Positions 1-11,282 of a stretch of DNA of 64,000 nucleotides are shown here, one piece after another. Location of the stretch: positions 386,764-450,763 of the forward strand of contig VWZL01000194.1 of the NCBI GenBank assembly GCA_013396915.1, written 5' to 3'. How positions within the stretch are numbered: the stretch's first letter is position 1; every line of letters starts with the position of its first letter. The stretch is from Stercorarius parasiticus (taxonomy: Eukaryota > Chordata > Aves > Charadriiformes > Stercorariidae). The notes under the pieces were generated by a model that worked only from the letters and a program-made list of their open reading frames with translations, had not been told where the DNA came from and did not search any database. The translations under genes were made by a program, and so were the position numbers.

Positions 1-2150
1 CTCCCCACTAACACTCCCCCATACGGAGTTCATGCACTCACAGTGCAAATGTGTCTGGAGCAGGAGAAATTATGACCCTGGAAAGTGTGTTCCTCAATCA
101 CCTCCTTGACACGTTGGTGCTCCTTTACCATGGGCTTTCTGCCTGATCAGATCGTAGCCGTATGCCCTCAGCAAGGCATGTGAATCAGTTGATACTAGAA
201 CAACTTCAGCAATAGCTAGATCATGGGACCCTCAAGTTGTCCTTACTGGTGTGTGCTGCCCACCGCTGTGCGCAGAAGGACTCTCATCCACTTGTGCTTC
301 CCGTGAGTGAGCACGCAGGCTTCAGGACTAGGTGCAAAATTCGAATCTAGATCATATGCAAGTAAAAGCTGAGGACAATTCAAAGACAGGCTTTTACTCC
401 GAACCTTTGTATTATCTACTTTACCAGTAGCTAAGAAAGGGATAGACATGGGATGGTCTTTCCTTTATATTGTCCCCTTACTGTCACTACTGCTGCATCA
501 GAGGGAGCCCTCAACCCACATGGAGATGAATCTGGAGCCGTTCACAACATAGCAATGCTTTCCACTTCTCATCTCTAAATACAGTGATATTTTATCTGCA
601 AGTAGCGCTCCTCATCTTTTGAAACAGCACTTGCAACAGGGTTGTGATTTGTTTTATTGGCGGGGCTTTTTCTGTGATGCTCTGAGGACTTTGACTCCAC
701 TGCTCAAACACACAGGAGCTTTGCTTTCTCAGTAATTGCATTGTTCAGGAGATCCGTGCAGTCTGTCTTATTTCTACGTTGTCTGGTGCTTGTCCATTAC
801 AGCTGAGGGGCTATTCCCTTCGGGGCCCAAAGGGGTTCTGCACCTACATTGCATTACTGTGAATTAGAGTTGCATATAACCATGCACGCATCAAGACAAG
901 AGCAATGGACGCCACTGTTCTCTTCAGCCTGGTGGGCTGCGCTCTCTAAGGTGCAGTGCGTATGCAGCTCTGACTCTCTTCACTGCACACTCTGAGTGCC
1001 AAGTGCTCATGTTTTACACATTTGCCATCTTCTGTGACAGAACAGCTCCATAATCCTTGCAACTGATCTTTCAGAGAAGAAATCAGCCCAACCTTTGTGA
1101 ATGTGGTAGTTGCGCACAAAGAACCGGGGTTTAACTCTCAGTAATTCCAGTAATTACTGTTCATAACTTTGGTAAGCTGAGCTTTCTGGACTTATCTCTC
1201 CAATTTTCATTTTCCTCTTGTTTACTTTGCCCTGTAAAGCTGTAAACAACCTTCTTAAAAAGGAATACTGTGCCTTATATCCTGCCATCAGTTAACAAAA
1301 CTGTTCTTCTTCCTGTTAGAGCTTTCTGCAGGTTCACTGCAGTGGGTTGGCACAGCCAGCTTGGTCCCCGGCACCAGCGAACTGCCCATGAAGCAGCACC
1401 ATGCCATCCCACTGGGCAGGGACCGCAGCACCAACACCTCATCCTTCACTCTGAACGGGAAGTTGGGGACACGGTGGCCAGTGTGCTGCACATATGTCCT
1501 TTCTTTGGTAAAGCCTGTCCAGGTCATATTTAATCTTCTAGGGCTCAGGGGATTTGTTCTCTCAGGGAAGACCTCTCTGCAGAGATGTGTGTCCCCTGTG
1601 GGGACTCTGGCTTTGTCCTTCTCTGTGGCTGGACAGGGGCAGGGTCTGGTCTGCAGTTAGTGATTGTGTCTGAAGTAACAGGTCCCTTAGTGGTCCTCCC
1701 TGTCACCAGAGGTGACTCACCTGGGGCAGTCACGTGAATATGTCTTTGCTCTCTAAGACACAGGCTAAACACAGAGAGTTTTCTATTGGCTGTCATCTAC
1801 ATTAAACATTTAATTAACACAGGCTGACTGAAAACAACCTACATTAATATAATCCTTTTTTCTCAGCTTCCTGCTTCAAAACCTACTTTGACTAATCATT
1901 ACCATGCTCCGACATGTGTCCTGCTCAAGGAAACTTGATGTTTGTGAGTAGGTGTTGCTCCACATACACACAACCAGTAGAGCTGCAGTAATCAGAATTT
2001 TTCACCCACTTTTGGAGCAAAGTGAGTGAAAACAATTATTAAAAATGAATTTACAGTATTCAGTTCATTAAATCACTCTTTAATCCCCTGCAAAAAGGAG
2101 ATCAGCGGAGATTTAACTAGGCACTCGTAAAGATAATCAATTCATTCTTC
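1..2150. other. No gene recognised (left flank)
   Basis: AT-rich to mixed sequence with only short chance reading frames on both strands. None has convincing splice sites together with protein-like composition. In human the next gene on this side of CCDC187 is QSOX2 on the same strand. I looked for its thioredoxin-type exons and did not find them. Confidence 0.5.
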
Positions 2151-2189
2151 TGCCGATGCCATATGTTAAAATACCGAGGGGTTTATTCT

Positions 2190-2500
2190 ACCGGGGCGGG
2201 GAGGGAGGCAGAGCCCCGCGCCCCTTCCCGAACACGCGTTGCTGGCCCGCGGGACGGCGGGGCTCCGCGGCCGCGGAGCGGCGCGGGCTCGTGGCGCCAC
2301 CTGGCGGACAGTCCAGGCGCCGCCGCCGCCACTGCCCCCCACCCGACCCGCCTCCTCCGGGGCACCCACCGCCTCCTCCCGGGGACTGCCCCGGCTCCGC
2401 AGCGCGGCGGACAGGCAGAGCTCCCCCGGACAGGCGGGACAGGGCTTGGCTACACGGAAAGAGTCCCCCCTCTCCACTCCCAGTCTCCTTACGCCGCTGG
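2190..2500. promoter_or_regulatory. CpG island, probable promoter or insulator
   Basis: About 300 bp of very GC-rich, CpG-dense sequence, including CGCGG and CCGCGG runs, stands out sharply from AT-rich flanks. Such islands normally mark promoters. It lies about 0.8 kb beyond the apparent end of CCDC187 (minus strand). It could drive the next minus-strand gene (QSOX2 in human order), a plus-strand noncoding RNA, or act as a boundary element. A consensus plus-strand splice donor (CTAG followed by GTAAGG) lies at about 2660, so a plus-strand first exon is possible. No known first exon could be read on either strand. Confidence 0.6.
2294..2307 (-). promoter_or_regulatory. CTCF-type motif
   Basis: The minus strand reads CCGCCAGGTGGCGC. 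This fits the CTCF core consensus (CCGCNNGGNGGCAG / CCASYAGRKGGCRS class) at nearly every position and lies inside the CpG island. Occupancy cannot be judged from sequence. Confidence 0.5.
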
Positions 2501-3282
2501 GAGGTTGCATCTAGGGCAAAACTCCTATAGGGGAGATCCATCTCGCCCAAAAAAACCCCCAGCTGAACCTTTCCTATTGATCTTCCAGCTCTCTACAAAT
2601 AGGTGGTTCCCTCTTTCAGTATATCTTGTGTCAAAATCTGCCTACTTGGCAGTTCTCTAGGTAAGGAGTAAAGAGCAGTCTGGCTCCATGCTGAATTGGT
2701 GCTATTTGTTTTAACTACGTGTGTGTGTGGCGCATTTAGCAGAGAATAATATATCCAAATTTGTTTACCTTCTAGCAAGGAATCTGTGAGATGGAGAGGC
2801 TGGGCTGGTTATTGGCTTTTCATGCAATAGGCTTATGTCCACCTCGGAGCCCTTATTCACAGGAAAACCTTTTAAAAAGACAAATGAAGGCATTTAATAA
2901 ATACGCTCTTTGTAGAAATGAAATGGTCCAAGCTTTGGCATCTATTCTCTGCCTGTTTACGTGTGAGCACTTAACTTCCATATAGTTCTTCTTATCCACA
3001 GATTTCTGAGTATGTGGGGTTAGGCTTATAATTCCTTTCTTGCTTCTGGGAAAGCCTGGGCACCAGAAGGTGAAGTGAAGTGTTCAAAATCAATGGCAAA
3101 GCCACAGATAAAATTAAGAGATGTAGTTTCACAGGTGCAATGAGAGGAGAAGAAAGTAATTAGATCATTACCTAAGTTAGATCATTACTTCTTAATGTGA
3201 TAGTCTCTACTTCGGTCCTGTCTCTCCTCTCACAGGGGCACTGACAGACTTTTCAGTGCTAATCAAACATATATGAGAGAAG
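2501..3282. other. No gene recognised; short direct repeat
   Basis: Contains no convincing exon. A 12-bp direct repeat, TTAGATCATTAC, occurs at about 3160-3171 and 3177-3188. This stretch may hold 3' UTR of CCDC187, but no well-placed minus-strand AATAAA was seen just past the stop. Confidence 0.35.
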
Positions 3283-3479
3283 TCAGACACTACTAAGATT
3301 CTGGCAACCTCCTGATCTGAGGAGATTTGCTGAAATTTCATGGTCCTGCCCTACTAATCTGAAGATACTGAACAGCACATGGTGCAGCGCTTGTACTTGC
3401 TGCTGTCGGAGGGTCCCTAGGCTGCCTTTGCTGCTTGCTGAGGGCACCCGTTGACTCTTGTTGGCATTAAACTTGTGAG
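3283..3479 (-). CDS. CCDC187: CCDC187 candidate terminal exon
   Basis: The acceptor GTTCTCTGCACAG ends at 3480. Two bases complete the codon left by the preceding exon, giving Ala. The frame then runs for 64 codons to a TGA at 3283-3285, starting HKFNANKSQRVPSASSKGSL. A weak in-phase donor (CAA followed by GTACAA at 3396) would end it at 3397 and leave later exons elsewhere. Only the phase fit and the acceptor support it; I see no homology in the last 30 residues. Confidence 0.45.
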
Positions 3480-3697
3480 CTGTGCAGAGAACAAGCCTGC
3501 AAACACTCAAGGCTTCAGCAACTGCTCCCTCTGAGCAGTATGGATACAGCCTAGAGGACCTACTACTCGGGGATTTTCCAAGACGTAACACTTCCAATAG
3601 CCAAGGGGAAATCAGGCTTAAACACTGCTTTGTAGCTTTGAAAGACTTGGGCTATGGCATCTGAGCCTCACTGCTGCACCGTGTCAATATGATCTAC

Positions 3698-4374
3698 CTT
3701 GCAATGTGTTGCTCAGGTCTTCCCCAGTGTTGAGATGCCTCTGTCCTGCATTATGAGTCCATGGTAGTTCTTTGCTCATAGTGCTCCCACCAGGCAAAGG
3801 AACGGGTATTTCCTTCTCTCTCTCCAGGGCTGTTGCTCCTTTGGTGCTACCCACAAGGCTAATCCTGCCCCGTCTATGAAATTCTCTACCTGATGACACG
3901 CGTAACACATCAGGGTCTGGGGTGTCCAGAAGCATTTGTATAGCCATTGTCCTGTCTTGCTCATCCTTGGATGTCTCAGGCTTTGGGACAGAGGATAATT
4001 CTTTGTAAAGGTCCAAAGTTGTCTCTGTTGATGTTTCATCAGCAGAGTCTTTAATCCAGCTTGATACATTCAGTCTCTTAGTTGCCATCTCAATCTTTTC
4101 TGCAAGTTCCTTGGATAGACTATGTATGGCTTTCACTCGGTCCTGTTTACTTCTGTATGGAGAAAGACCAGAAGTCAAGTCCTTGGGGTAAGATTTTGCA
4201 TTTTTCTGAGGAAGGGAAAAGCTCAGAGGAGGCATATGCAGAGCTGGGGGAGAGCAGTCCCTCAGGTCCTCACATTTCAGAGGACTGAGAAACCAGCATT
4301 CAGATTCCAGTGGTGCTGGAGAAGGTAATGCTGCTCTTTTTTTAGGGGATTGAGCTGTGTATAGAAGTTGATTC
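3698..4374 (-). CDS. CCDC187: CCDC187 exon with SKQDR helix
   Basis: A 677-nt exon. The acceptor CTTTTTGTTTAAACAG ends at 4375; the donor is AAG followed by GTAGAT at 3697. The phase is 1 base in and 1 base out. It encodes about 225 residues. A Pro/Ser-rich start includes SPKKRAALPSPAPLESE. It is followed by SPYRSKQDRVKAIHSLSKEL and AEKIEMATKRLNVSSW, which parallel the YKSKLDRIEALKATAASLSS segment of CEP350. The rest is acidic and polar. If the donor were not used, the frame would stop 14 bases further on, at 3684. Confidence 0.75.
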
Positions 4375-4852
4375 CTGTTTAAACAAAAAGGAGAAATGCC
4401 ACTTTATGAAGACAAAGTAACAGTAGTTTTCTGCACAGACCAGTATCCTCAGCTAAAGTGCTTCACAAAATAAAAAGAAACAGATTTCCCTGTCTATAGA
4501 TACATTTGTCAAATGATAGATTCAGGATGGAGCATGAACTGCTGACAGATGCGGAGAAGAATCAGCCTGGGGCTGGCAAGGAATTATTATTATTTAAAAA
4601 TACAAAGCATAAAAGTAGGCTGAAAAGTTTGCCTCAATCTGGAGAGCCAGAGCATCGCTGTCCTTCCACGCTCAAAAGCACTCTCAGATGCTCCCACGTT
4701 CTGCAACTGGGGTGAGGCTGATTTTTAGGTGAGATACGACAGTACAGTAGACCATTACTCTATTTTTTTATAGTTTACAACAGAATAGTATGAAAAGTCT
4801 GCAGTGTGTGCTGAGAAAGAGGCTTTCTATGATGCTTTTTATGTCTGCGTAC

Positions 4853-4944
4853 CTGCTTCTGTGATCTTTACTTAATGGAGTACATGGTGCTTTATCCACA
4901 CAGGCCACGAAACTGCTCTCCAGGATTCCACCACTGATTTGCTC
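4853..4944 (-). CDS. CCDC187: CCDC187 small exon
   Basis: A 92-nt exon. The acceptor CTTCTGTCTCAG ends at 4945; the donor GTACGC starts at 4852. It enters in phase 0 and leaves with 2 bases. This is exactly what is needed to link the 746-nt exon to the 677-nt exon; the junction codon AG+G is Arg. It encodes about 30 residues beginning EQISGGILESSFVACVDK. No domain was recognised. Support is the double phase match and the splice sites. Confidence 0.65.
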
Positions 4945-5311
4945 CTGAGACAGAAGGGACCATTAGTGTAAGCACTAAACAGCTAGGCAACATGAGGGTA
5001 ATATTTGGCTTTAGTTCCACTTAATAATCAGTTCGTGTAACTGGAAAACTGCATGCACAAAACAACAAACCTGTTCTTTTAGCTCAAGCAATGAAGATTT
5101 CCAGGCTTTTGACCCTGAAGTCAACGGTTCCAGCCTTACTAATGAGCACAGCAGTTCTTGCCGTAATTAGAAGTTAATTGCTCTATTTTTCCAGGTACAA
5201 CTTTTTCTCCCTGACATTTCAAAGCATTTGTATGAAGTGTTTCATCTCCTACATGGTGCTGTACTAATCAAGATTGGAGGGTTTTCAATCTGCCACTCTT
5301 TTACGACTTAC

Positions 5312-6057
5312 TTGCTCAAGTTTAGGCTGAGGACTTTCTTTTGCGGATGCTGTTTCCCCAAAGAACTTGCACAGCTGGTCAGAACACGTTTTCTTTCCAA
5401 TAGCTTCTTTCTGTTTCCTGTATACTTCTTGCAATCTTTTATTTCTCATCTCCATGGCCTCCACCAAGGACTTTTTCTTTTCTAGGCTTTTTTTCCTTCT
5501 TTCTTCATTCTTTCGATACATAAATTCCTGAACAATTTCAGGGCTGTAGGGGTGTGGATTTTTAATGTTTACCCTCCTCTTTGAAGGGTGCTTAAGGTTT
5601 TCTTTCTCAGACCCTTTCTTTGCAGGGCTGCTTGAGCCTTTCTGTCTCTGAGATGTGCTTTTTCCTCTGCTGCAGCTTTCTAAGCTGCTGGGCTTGGCTC
5701 CATCTTTCATTAATGAAGATTGTGCCTTCTCCCCTCCGAGGGCAGAGGGAGTTAAGCCCCGAGGTCCAGATGAAGGAGAATGCATCCCTGGGTATCGCTG
5801 CAGAACTTCTACCTTTCCTTTTGCAATGTCTTTCAGGAGCCTGGTATGTCTGTGATCATCATGACATTGGCTTTGCAAATGCAGGTTCCTGAGTACTTGT
5901 TTCGTACCCTTGGTTGGTGCACTGCTGCCCCTTTCAATAGGCTTGCTGGGAGGCACCACACAGCTTTTGAATTCAGGGCTTTTCCCCACAGGTTCATTTC
6001 CCTTTTCTCTGAAGCTGTTTTCCATTGCTGGCATTGCTACAAATCCTCTACCAGGTT
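5312..6057 (-). CDS. CCDC187: CCDC187 large exon with charged coiled coil
   Basis: A 746-nt exon. The acceptor is a pyrimidine tract ending CTTTCCACAG at 6058; the donor GTAAGT starts at 5311. It leaves in phase 0. It encodes 249 residues. The first 150 are Ser/Lys-rich and probably disordered. Then PYSPEIVQEFMYRKNEERRK leads into a long charged helix ending NKRLQEVYRKQKEAIGKK. The helix matches the CEP350 segment that ends in NKRLQELYRKQKEAF. Residues after it are again polar. An ATG at 6068-6070 lies in frame just before the acceptor but is probably intronic. Confidence 0.85.
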
Positions 6058-6535
6058 CTGTGGAAAGCATTTTGAAAAAACAGTGGTGTTATTACTTCAG
6101 AGATGTATCAATTCCTGTATCCTGCATCTCAAAACCTGCTTCCTATTATAGGTCTGAGGACTATTTGCATGTGTAGCCAAGGCATGTATGTCTGTTGTAA
6201 AATCTGCAATGTCCTAAGGAGAAGACAGGTCCGTAAATGCAAAATTTGAAGTTGCAGTGGCCATTTGTACAAATGATGTGTAGTTTGTGGCCCTTCAGAG
6301 CTTAATATATATGGGCAGTGAAACCCTTTATCTCATAAACCTCTTGTGCTTGTCAGTGTAGCACAATGAGAACACAGTGGCCAGCTTCAACTGTTGGTAG
6401 ACCCAGGGAAGCTGTGCCTGGCAAACCAACCCAGCTAAAGAGCAGAGTATGCTACTATGTGCAGGACATGGAGCTGATGCTCTATCTCTTTCTTTGTGTG
6501 CCAAAACAACTAGTGTAGTAGAGAGGCAACTGTAC

Positions 6536-6664
6536 CAAAGGTATTTGCTGTGGTCTGCTCTTCAGCTGTGCTCCTCAGATTTGGAAGCGTAGGAGGTGGA
6601 CCAAGCAACTTTCTCGCTAACTTCTGACCTTCTCTCCATGCAGAAGCACCAGGTAGCTTCGCAC
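6536..6664 (-). CDS. CCDC187: CCDC187 exon with SAWREGQKLARKLLGP motif
   Basis: A 129-nt exon. The acceptor CTTTGTTTCAG ends at 6665; the donor GTACAG begins at 6535. The phase is 2 bases in and 1 base out, fitting its neighbours. It encodes GASAWREGQKLARKLLGPPP followed by TLPNLRSTAEEQ. This closely parallels the SSWRDGQKLVKKILGPAP segment of CEP350, recalled from family knowledge. It is one of the three strongest pieces of homology. Confidence 0.8.
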
Positions 6665-9600
6665 CTGAAACAAAGGATTTGTATTCAATTATTAAACCCT
6701 CACATGTTCTTTGAAAGAAAATTGTAACTCTATCATAAATCTTTTTAATGGCAATTTCCAGGAATCACACTCAATGTGTGGGGAGATCTAAAACGTTTCG
6801 GTCAGAGCAGGTTGAAATAAAAAGGTGATGCTACTTTGATACCAAAAAGGTTTTAAAGGACTCAAATTTTGGAGGCTGTCACTCTGCTAGTGTCTATTCA
6901 CTGACTGACAGAGAGCTGGTTCGTGAATCAGATGAGGGCAACACATGAAGGTTCAGTGATTTCCTAAGGCTTTACCATTAGCATTTTTATAATTTAACAG
7001 TTGTAGCACGTTCACACAGTTCTTACAAGCTTTACTCAGAAACCATTGACTCCCAGAGTTCTCAAGAACACTCAGAGGAGGTCGGGACACTGACCTGAGA
7101 CCATCATAGAGCTTCCTTCTATGATGGCAGCTGCAGACAGCTGGTACTTACTGGGTACCAGCAGATTTGAGAACTGGAGGGAGGGGGATAACAAAAATGT
7201 GATTTTCCTTGCGATTACTTCAGACTCACTAGAGTAATTCATTTTTAAACTGGTGAGAATCAGCAGGATGCGGTGCGGAAGAATCAATGAACGATACAGG
7301 GCGAGGGACAATGTATAATGCAAAAATAAATGATACAGTATGCAGCACAAACAAATGATTCTTGCTTAATAGGTGGTGTCACATAATGGACAACATTTAT
7401 CACTGATTTACTTCATAATTTCAGATTGCATTCACAGCATGCCAATACTTGCACTGGCATAATTATGTATTTATTGCAAACACTTATCGTAGAATCATAG
7501 AATGGTTCGGGTTAGAAGGGACATTAGAGATCATCTAGTTCCAACTGCCTTGCCATGGGCAGGGACACCTCCCACCAGCCCAGGTTGCTCAAAGTCCTGT
7601 CCAACCTGGCCTTGAACACTTCGAGGGATGGGGCATCCACAACTTCTCTGGGCAACCTGGGCCAGGTTGTCCAGCAGCAGGTGACTAAACAGGTACTTAT
7701 TTGGTTTTTGCATGGAAATCCTCCCCACCAAATTGTCTCCCAATGAAAATATTCAAGTTTTTTTTTTTATTTTAAATAAAAGGTTTTGCTCTTAAGTCAG
7801 TATCAGCCTCAGTTCAAAGATGTGGTTCAGTACTCAGTCAATTGACTGAGGCAAGCTTTTCTAGCTTCTGTTCAGTAAACTTGTCTATGGGCTGAGCTGA
7901 CTGTGCAGCACCTCTGAGAATCATCTGTCGGACACAAAGCACTTTTAGAGACTGACTGGTTAATGGGATTGTCCTGAGATTCCCCTTTGCTTTGCGAACA
8001 ACAGCTGTAAGGCAACATTGCCTCCGCTAACAGCCCTGGGCTCTGTACCACGGCCACTGGAGGAGTCACAGCCACCTACATCAGCAGAATTTGCAGCAGA
8101 CTCTGAGATGTTCTGGAGGCTCATCTTAATCGTGCAGTTTAGGTCATGATATAAAAGAAATGATGTTTTTCAGACAAGGAATAACTTCACTCTCTGTAGG
8201 GCTGAAGTCACTTCTTATAATCACGTGGACTTAGTTGGGAAGCCTTCAAAGGGATTATTCACTTGACCTATGCTCTTTGGTGTTTGACAGCAGGAAGCAC
8301 GGATGGAATTGCCAAAATTTGTTGGACTTGGGACAGCTGAGATCCACCAGTGTTTTTAATGAAACACCTTGCTGTATTACTTCGTTTTCTAGTTTAGCAG
8401 TATTAAAAATGCAGGATGTATTTATTTTTATGCTGTCTTAGTTTCTCTGAATGCAACTGACAAATTAATATGTAGATCTAACAGTCTTCACCATCTTGTC
8501 TGATTTCAATTAAATCTTTTTTTTATCTACCCAGTGTTTATTAACTACAGAAACTATGATGCTACAGTTCACGAGCAGTCTGTATTCCTGATGAAAACAC
8601 TTGCTAGAAGGGAATTTTTTTATTTAAATATCCTCCCGTTTTTTCCTACCTATGAACAGATGAATATTTTATAGCTGTTGTGACTTAATTTTTTGTTAAC
8701 TACAGCAAATTTATAATTCATCAAATTCCTGAGTACTCTGGCTCTGACCTCTGCCCCTCATTCATCTCTTTGTAGCCCTGCCTTGGCTCTTTCACTGACA
8801 GAAACTAATAGCCAATAAAGACACCATGACACTGGCAGTTACAATGATGAATGCTTCACGTGGCATGGTCTTATTATGACCCACTCTCAGAGGAAGATCA
8901 AGCCATTTTTCAAACAATCCATTAAAACAAAAAAAAAAAAAGGAGGGAGAAGGAAATTATTATATATTTCATGCATTTTAAATAGTACTTAGGTAGCAGA
9001 GCACATGATGCCACTGTGGTCATAATTTCATCTGCACAGTATTAGATAGCTTGGATTTTTTTCTTTCTGTTTCACACAAGTTACATATCTAGTACCCTGG
9101 CTAGTGTAAAATGCAACCACTTTGAGTGAGCAGTGCCCATAGCACTTCCACTGTTTGCCTTGTTCCCCACAAAGTCTGAATGCAACTATTTCTGATGCAA
9201 AGTTAAAGGGGTAAAATTGCACCAGTAATGAAAATCTGCACTTAGACATACCAGTCAAAGTGAACGGAGAGCTAGTGATTGGGATTCCTGTTGCTGCTAT
9301 TGACTTTGTAGTAAGGCTGTGGATAATTCATCTGACTTTTCACTACTTTGATCCGGTCCCTATTTTGCAGGCCAGGAAATCCCTGCCTTTTGGTGGCACT
9401 CTTAATTCATTAGGAAACACAGAACTGAATAAGTGACAGACAGCTCTTCCCACCTGGGCCATATGGCTTATTTTTCAGTGACAGAAAGTGGTATCAGGTG
9501 GCCAGTCTGATACCGCATCCGGGGGCCTCAGCACAATTCACCAGTAGCTAACCTAGAAATTAAGCCTTGTGTCCTTGTGCTGGCGGTGGTCGTCTTCCGC

Positions 9601-9762
9601 CTCCTTGAACAAATGCTGATTTTTACCTGTTCATTCTATGGTTTTCTTTGTTACCTGCTTGGTATAACGAGGCCCTGGTCCTTGACTGCGGATCCTAGGA
9701 TTTGGTATTATTTTAATAACCAGCTAAAGATTTTGGCAGGTGAGTGCTCAGAAGCCACTGAC
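6665..9762. other. CCDC187 intron with CR1 fragment
   Basis: A noncoding stretch between two CCDC187 exons. It contains the CR1 3' end at about 7.5 kb, an A-tract at about 8930-8942 and no other exon that I could support. Confidence 0.5.
7488..7665 (-). mobile_element. CR1 LINE, 5'-truncated 3' end
   Basis: The plus strand reads AGAATCATAGAATGGTT then GGTTAGAAGGGACATTAGAG, followed by the familiar GCCATGGGCAGGGACACC and CTTGAACACTTCGAGGGATG blocks. This is the reverse complement of the avian CR1 3' UTR with its terminal ATTCTATGAT repeat. The element therefore points along the minus strand. It is heavily 5'-truncated, as CR1 copies usually are, and moderately diverged. It lies in the intron between the exons ending at 9763 and 6664. 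Confidence 0.93.
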
Positions 9763-9915
9763 CTCCAGTAGTTTTGTCCATCAATTTGTGTAACTTCTCA
9801 TGATTTTCATCCTTACATTTATCTCTCACTGTTCTCTCCAGAGCAGAGGACTTGGGTGAAGGCTGCCTCTGGCTTTGCATTTGAATTCTCCGTGCTGAGC
9901 TTCTCTCTCTTTGGT
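9763..9915 (-). CDS. CCDC187: CCDC187 exon
   Basis: A 153-nt exon. The acceptor is a T-rich tract ending GATTAAAG at 9916; the donor is GTCAGT at 9762. It enters with 2 bases and leaves with 1, so it joins both neighbours in phase and creates Asp at the junction with the preceding exon. It encodes about 50 polar, basic residues (starting QRERSSARRIQMQSQRQ) with no recognised domain. It was too short to stand out as a reading frame and was found by phase and splice sites. A further symmetric exon matching the CEP350 segment after APAYKG could be missing between this exon and the previous one. Confidence 0.65.
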
Positions 9916-11282
9916 CTTTAATCAGAAGGAAAAAAAAAATACATAAAAGAATTAGTATGCAGCTAAAATCAAACTGCAGACATGACTGCTGTCACCAAAC
10001 CCAGAAAAAAAAAAAAGCAAAGCAGAAGCAGGTTTCCTAGGCCAGGCTGCAGATATCTGACAGAGGTAATATCTGGCAAAGCAGCTGGGACATTTTTTTC
10101 AATGGTAAAGTACAGTCAGACAAACTGAACAAGCTGCATCCAAACTGAATGTCTGGAGCTGTTAATCTTCAGCCTCAGAGGCTGCCTCTGTTCTGCATGT
10201 TGAACTGTTTGTCTGGTATTTCCCTAACTCACTTATGTAAAATGATCTGGGATAAAAACAACCTAAACTAGCCTTCCCCCCGAGAATGTTCAGAAGAGGC
10301 TCAGCAGGGATTGTGGCTTTGGCTCCTGGGTATTAGGAGGGGTAACGCTGCGCAGTGATGACGGAAATTGCTGCCTGATTCAGCTGAAAGGGGGAGACGG
10401 CAGCACGGGTGTCTGCTCCCACAGACCCAAGGTGAGCGCTGTAAAATGCTTCCATACATTGTTGTAAAAGGTGATTTGGAGCAAATCTAAGGGAAATGCC
10501 CATGGAAGCTGGTGGTGTGTGACAGGGATCATAGTGCCCAATGAATTAACGCTAATGCTATTATAGCAATAAGATTTATTATGTACAGCTTTTCAGCTTG
10601 TCTCCTCTAGTCTAATATACCCTCAGTAATCCCCCGTTGGCTGAAAAGATTGCCAAGCGGGCAGGCTAGTCGGGCTAGCCGTAGGCAGCCCTTACTCTTC
10701 GAGTGTTACTCACAGCAACCTGAGATCTTAAATCACCCTAAACTAAAGTGGCAGCTGTAGATGAATGGTACTTCAACCCCAAATTTAGCAGCAAAGCAGG
10801 ATAAGGAAGTCTAATAATATTTGCTTTCAGATCCACACTAGTTCCACTGAATGAAGTGTTAAATCCCCTGTAATGCCTCTGAACTACACAATTCCTGCTT
10901 TAAATACCTGTGATGCCTCTCCAAATTACTGTGCTACTATTTCCCATTTCATGCTTTATATCTGGCAAAAGGAAGAATGAGGGAGGAAAGGGGAGAAAAG
11001 AATACACTTGCAGCAAATCCTTTCCCGTTTTGTGGAAAGAAATTTATAAATTTGTGCGTGCTGGGGAGTAAATCCAGTGGAGAAGTGAACTCAGTAAGCA
11101 GGCTGATACGTATAGCACAGGGAGGTTTACAGCTCCCCCAAGGGCTGCAGAAGTAAATGAATTTATCACATGGACATGGTTGCTGCCTAACATAAACCAA
11201 AGTGTGAGGCGGAAGCTGTAGGGTTAGTTATTCGGCACTGCTAGTTTCAGCCTTTCTCCATAGATGCCAGACTACTACTGAC

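Noticed and set aside
2166..2550. QSOX2 first exon
   Set aside because: Human gene order suggests it could be here. However, no signal peptide followed by the expected start of a sulfhydryl oxidase was readable on the minus strand.
2163..2660. Long plus- and minus-strand frames in the CpG island
   Set aside because: Open frames are expected in GC-rich sequence. Composition is Arg/Pro/Gly/Ala-rich with no domain, and the frames compete on both strands.
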